DNA of 24,682 nucleotides from GCA-2687515 sp046582475 (GTDB lineage: Bacteria > Pseudomonadota > Alphaproteobacteria > Rhodospirillales > UBA2165). The stretch is taken from positions 1 to 24,682 of the forward strand of contig JAYGEH010000240.1 in NCBI GenBank assembly GCA_046582475.1, given 5' to 3'. The notes beneath the pieces are model-generated. The model searched no databases. It was given only the letters and a program-made list of their open reading frames with translations, and was not told where the DNA came from. The translations under genes and the position numbers were made by a program. Shown one piece after another: positions 24,234-24,682 of the stretch; position 1 is the stretch's first letter; each line of letters opens with the position of its first letter.

Positions 24234-24261
24234 GAGCCGCCCGGCTCTCTTGTGGTTCTAT
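24234..24261 (+). terminator. Possible terminator after chrA
   Basis: GAGCC-GCCC-GGCTC (24234-24247) is a tight GC hairpin about 57 bp past the chrA stop, followed by a moderately T-rich stretch (TCTTGTGGTTCTAT). There is no clean T-run, so efficiency is doubtful. It also lies just beyond the end of the small minus-strand gene. Confidence 0.4.
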
Positions 24262-24277
24262 CTATTTCGAAAATCGA

Positions 24278-24388
24278 TTAAACGTTATAACGGTAAATAA
24301 TACCTATCAGTCCCGCAAACAGGACTGCGCTGAAGATTATCAGTGCCACAAACGCTGCGTATTTTAGCTCAAATTTTTCTTCGGACAT
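24278..24388 (-). CDS. 36-residue single-span membrane protein
   Basis: The frame encodes a charged N-terminus (MSEEKFELKY) and then one continuous hydrophobic helix (AAFVALIIFSAVLFAGLIGII, within residues 11-31). It ends YRYNV. AGGAATGGGGG lies just upstream of the ATG and can serve as the ribosome site. The charge pattern and clean single helix resemble genuine small membrane proteins that attach to larger complexes. I know no family for it. It is convergent with chrA. Its partner is unknown. Confidence 0.55.
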   Translation of the reverse strand: MSEEKFELKYAAFVALIIFSAVLFAGLIGIIYRYNV

Positions 24389-24682
24389 TGCTGGCCCCCA
24401 TTCCTATTCGACCTAAATCTCCCAGACAGGGATGATATTTTTCCTATTCTACCCGATATTCACCCGCATTGGAACTGATCCATAGCCAAAGCCGGTCATT
24501 CGCCTGCCGCCAAGCCGGCTTTTCGGAGACCATCGATGGCAGGGTCCAGGGATGGCTAGTGGCCTGCCGAGCAGCGAGGCCAGCGTTGTTGACATCCCTT
24601 GCGCCATTTGCTCCATTATGGCAGCTGCAACGGGACGACAACGGATGATAAGGCCATTCTGAGTCACGAGGAGAATGAGCTT
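24389..24682. other. Right-edge region, no clear gene
   Basis: On the minus strand a frame is open from the window edge to a stop at 24449 (it contains GLIIRCRPVAAAIMEQMAQG and STTLASLLGRPLA). Another, to 24444, ends KPAWRQANDRLWLWISSNAGEYRVE, split between frames, so this may be a frameshifted gene remnant. An 8-bp inverted repeat AAAGCCGG/CCGGCTTT (24488-24495, 24515-24522) ends in four Ts. No family is recognised. Confidence 0.25.

Overview
The window comes from a GC-rich bacterial chromosome, most likely an alphaproteobacterium related to Rhodospirillales. This rests on three things: a GapR/DUF2312 gene, a zinc-free form of ribosomal protein L36 of alphaproteobacterial type, and a urt-ureDAB arrangement common in that class. 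Taxonomy is inferred from gene content only. There are no rRNA or tRNA genes, no CRISPR array and no intact mobile element.

Left part (1-6994, all on the minus strand): a nitrogen-scavenging operon read right to left. It holds the urea ABC transporter urtA-urtB-urtC-urtD-urtE, then ureD, ureA and the first codons of ureB, which runs off the left edge. Most junctions overlap or are nearly touching. Upstream of urtA lies a near-consensus sigma-54 promoter, which suggests nitrogen-regulated (NtrC-type) control. A perfect 15-bp inverted repeat separates urtA from urtB and may set a high ratio of binding protein to membrane components.

Middle-left (7186-11169): a sulfotransferase gene with a decayed 3' end (in-frame amber, 2-bp shift, second stop), a small palindromic intergenic repeat, a thiamine-diphosphate enzyme of unknown substrate, and, divergent from it, a GhrA-like hydroxypyruvate/glyoxylate reductase. 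Next come a small charged membrane-anchored protein and rpmJ with a clear housekeeping promoter.

Middle (12023-16637): glcD-glcE-glcF, encoding the glycolate oxidase complex, translationally coupled to a secreted TPR protein. Glycolate oxidase makes glyoxylate and GhrA reduces it, so this stretch looks like a C2-acid module beside a urea module. Whether the two are linked, for example through purine or ureide breakdown, is inference.

Right part (16658-24682): an isolated flagellin-like gene, an SDR enzyme with Phe in place of the catalytic Tyr, gapR, an EamA-type exporter, egtD (ergothioneine biosynthesis, without egtB beside it), a secreted TPR-repeat protein, a long-chain chromate transporter and a 36-residue single-span membrane protein. 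I see no obviously new defence or mobile system. The points most worth following up are the sigma-54 promoter with the intra-operon hairpin, the decaying sulfotransferase, the lone flagellin-like gene, egtD without egtB, and the uncharacterised small proteins.
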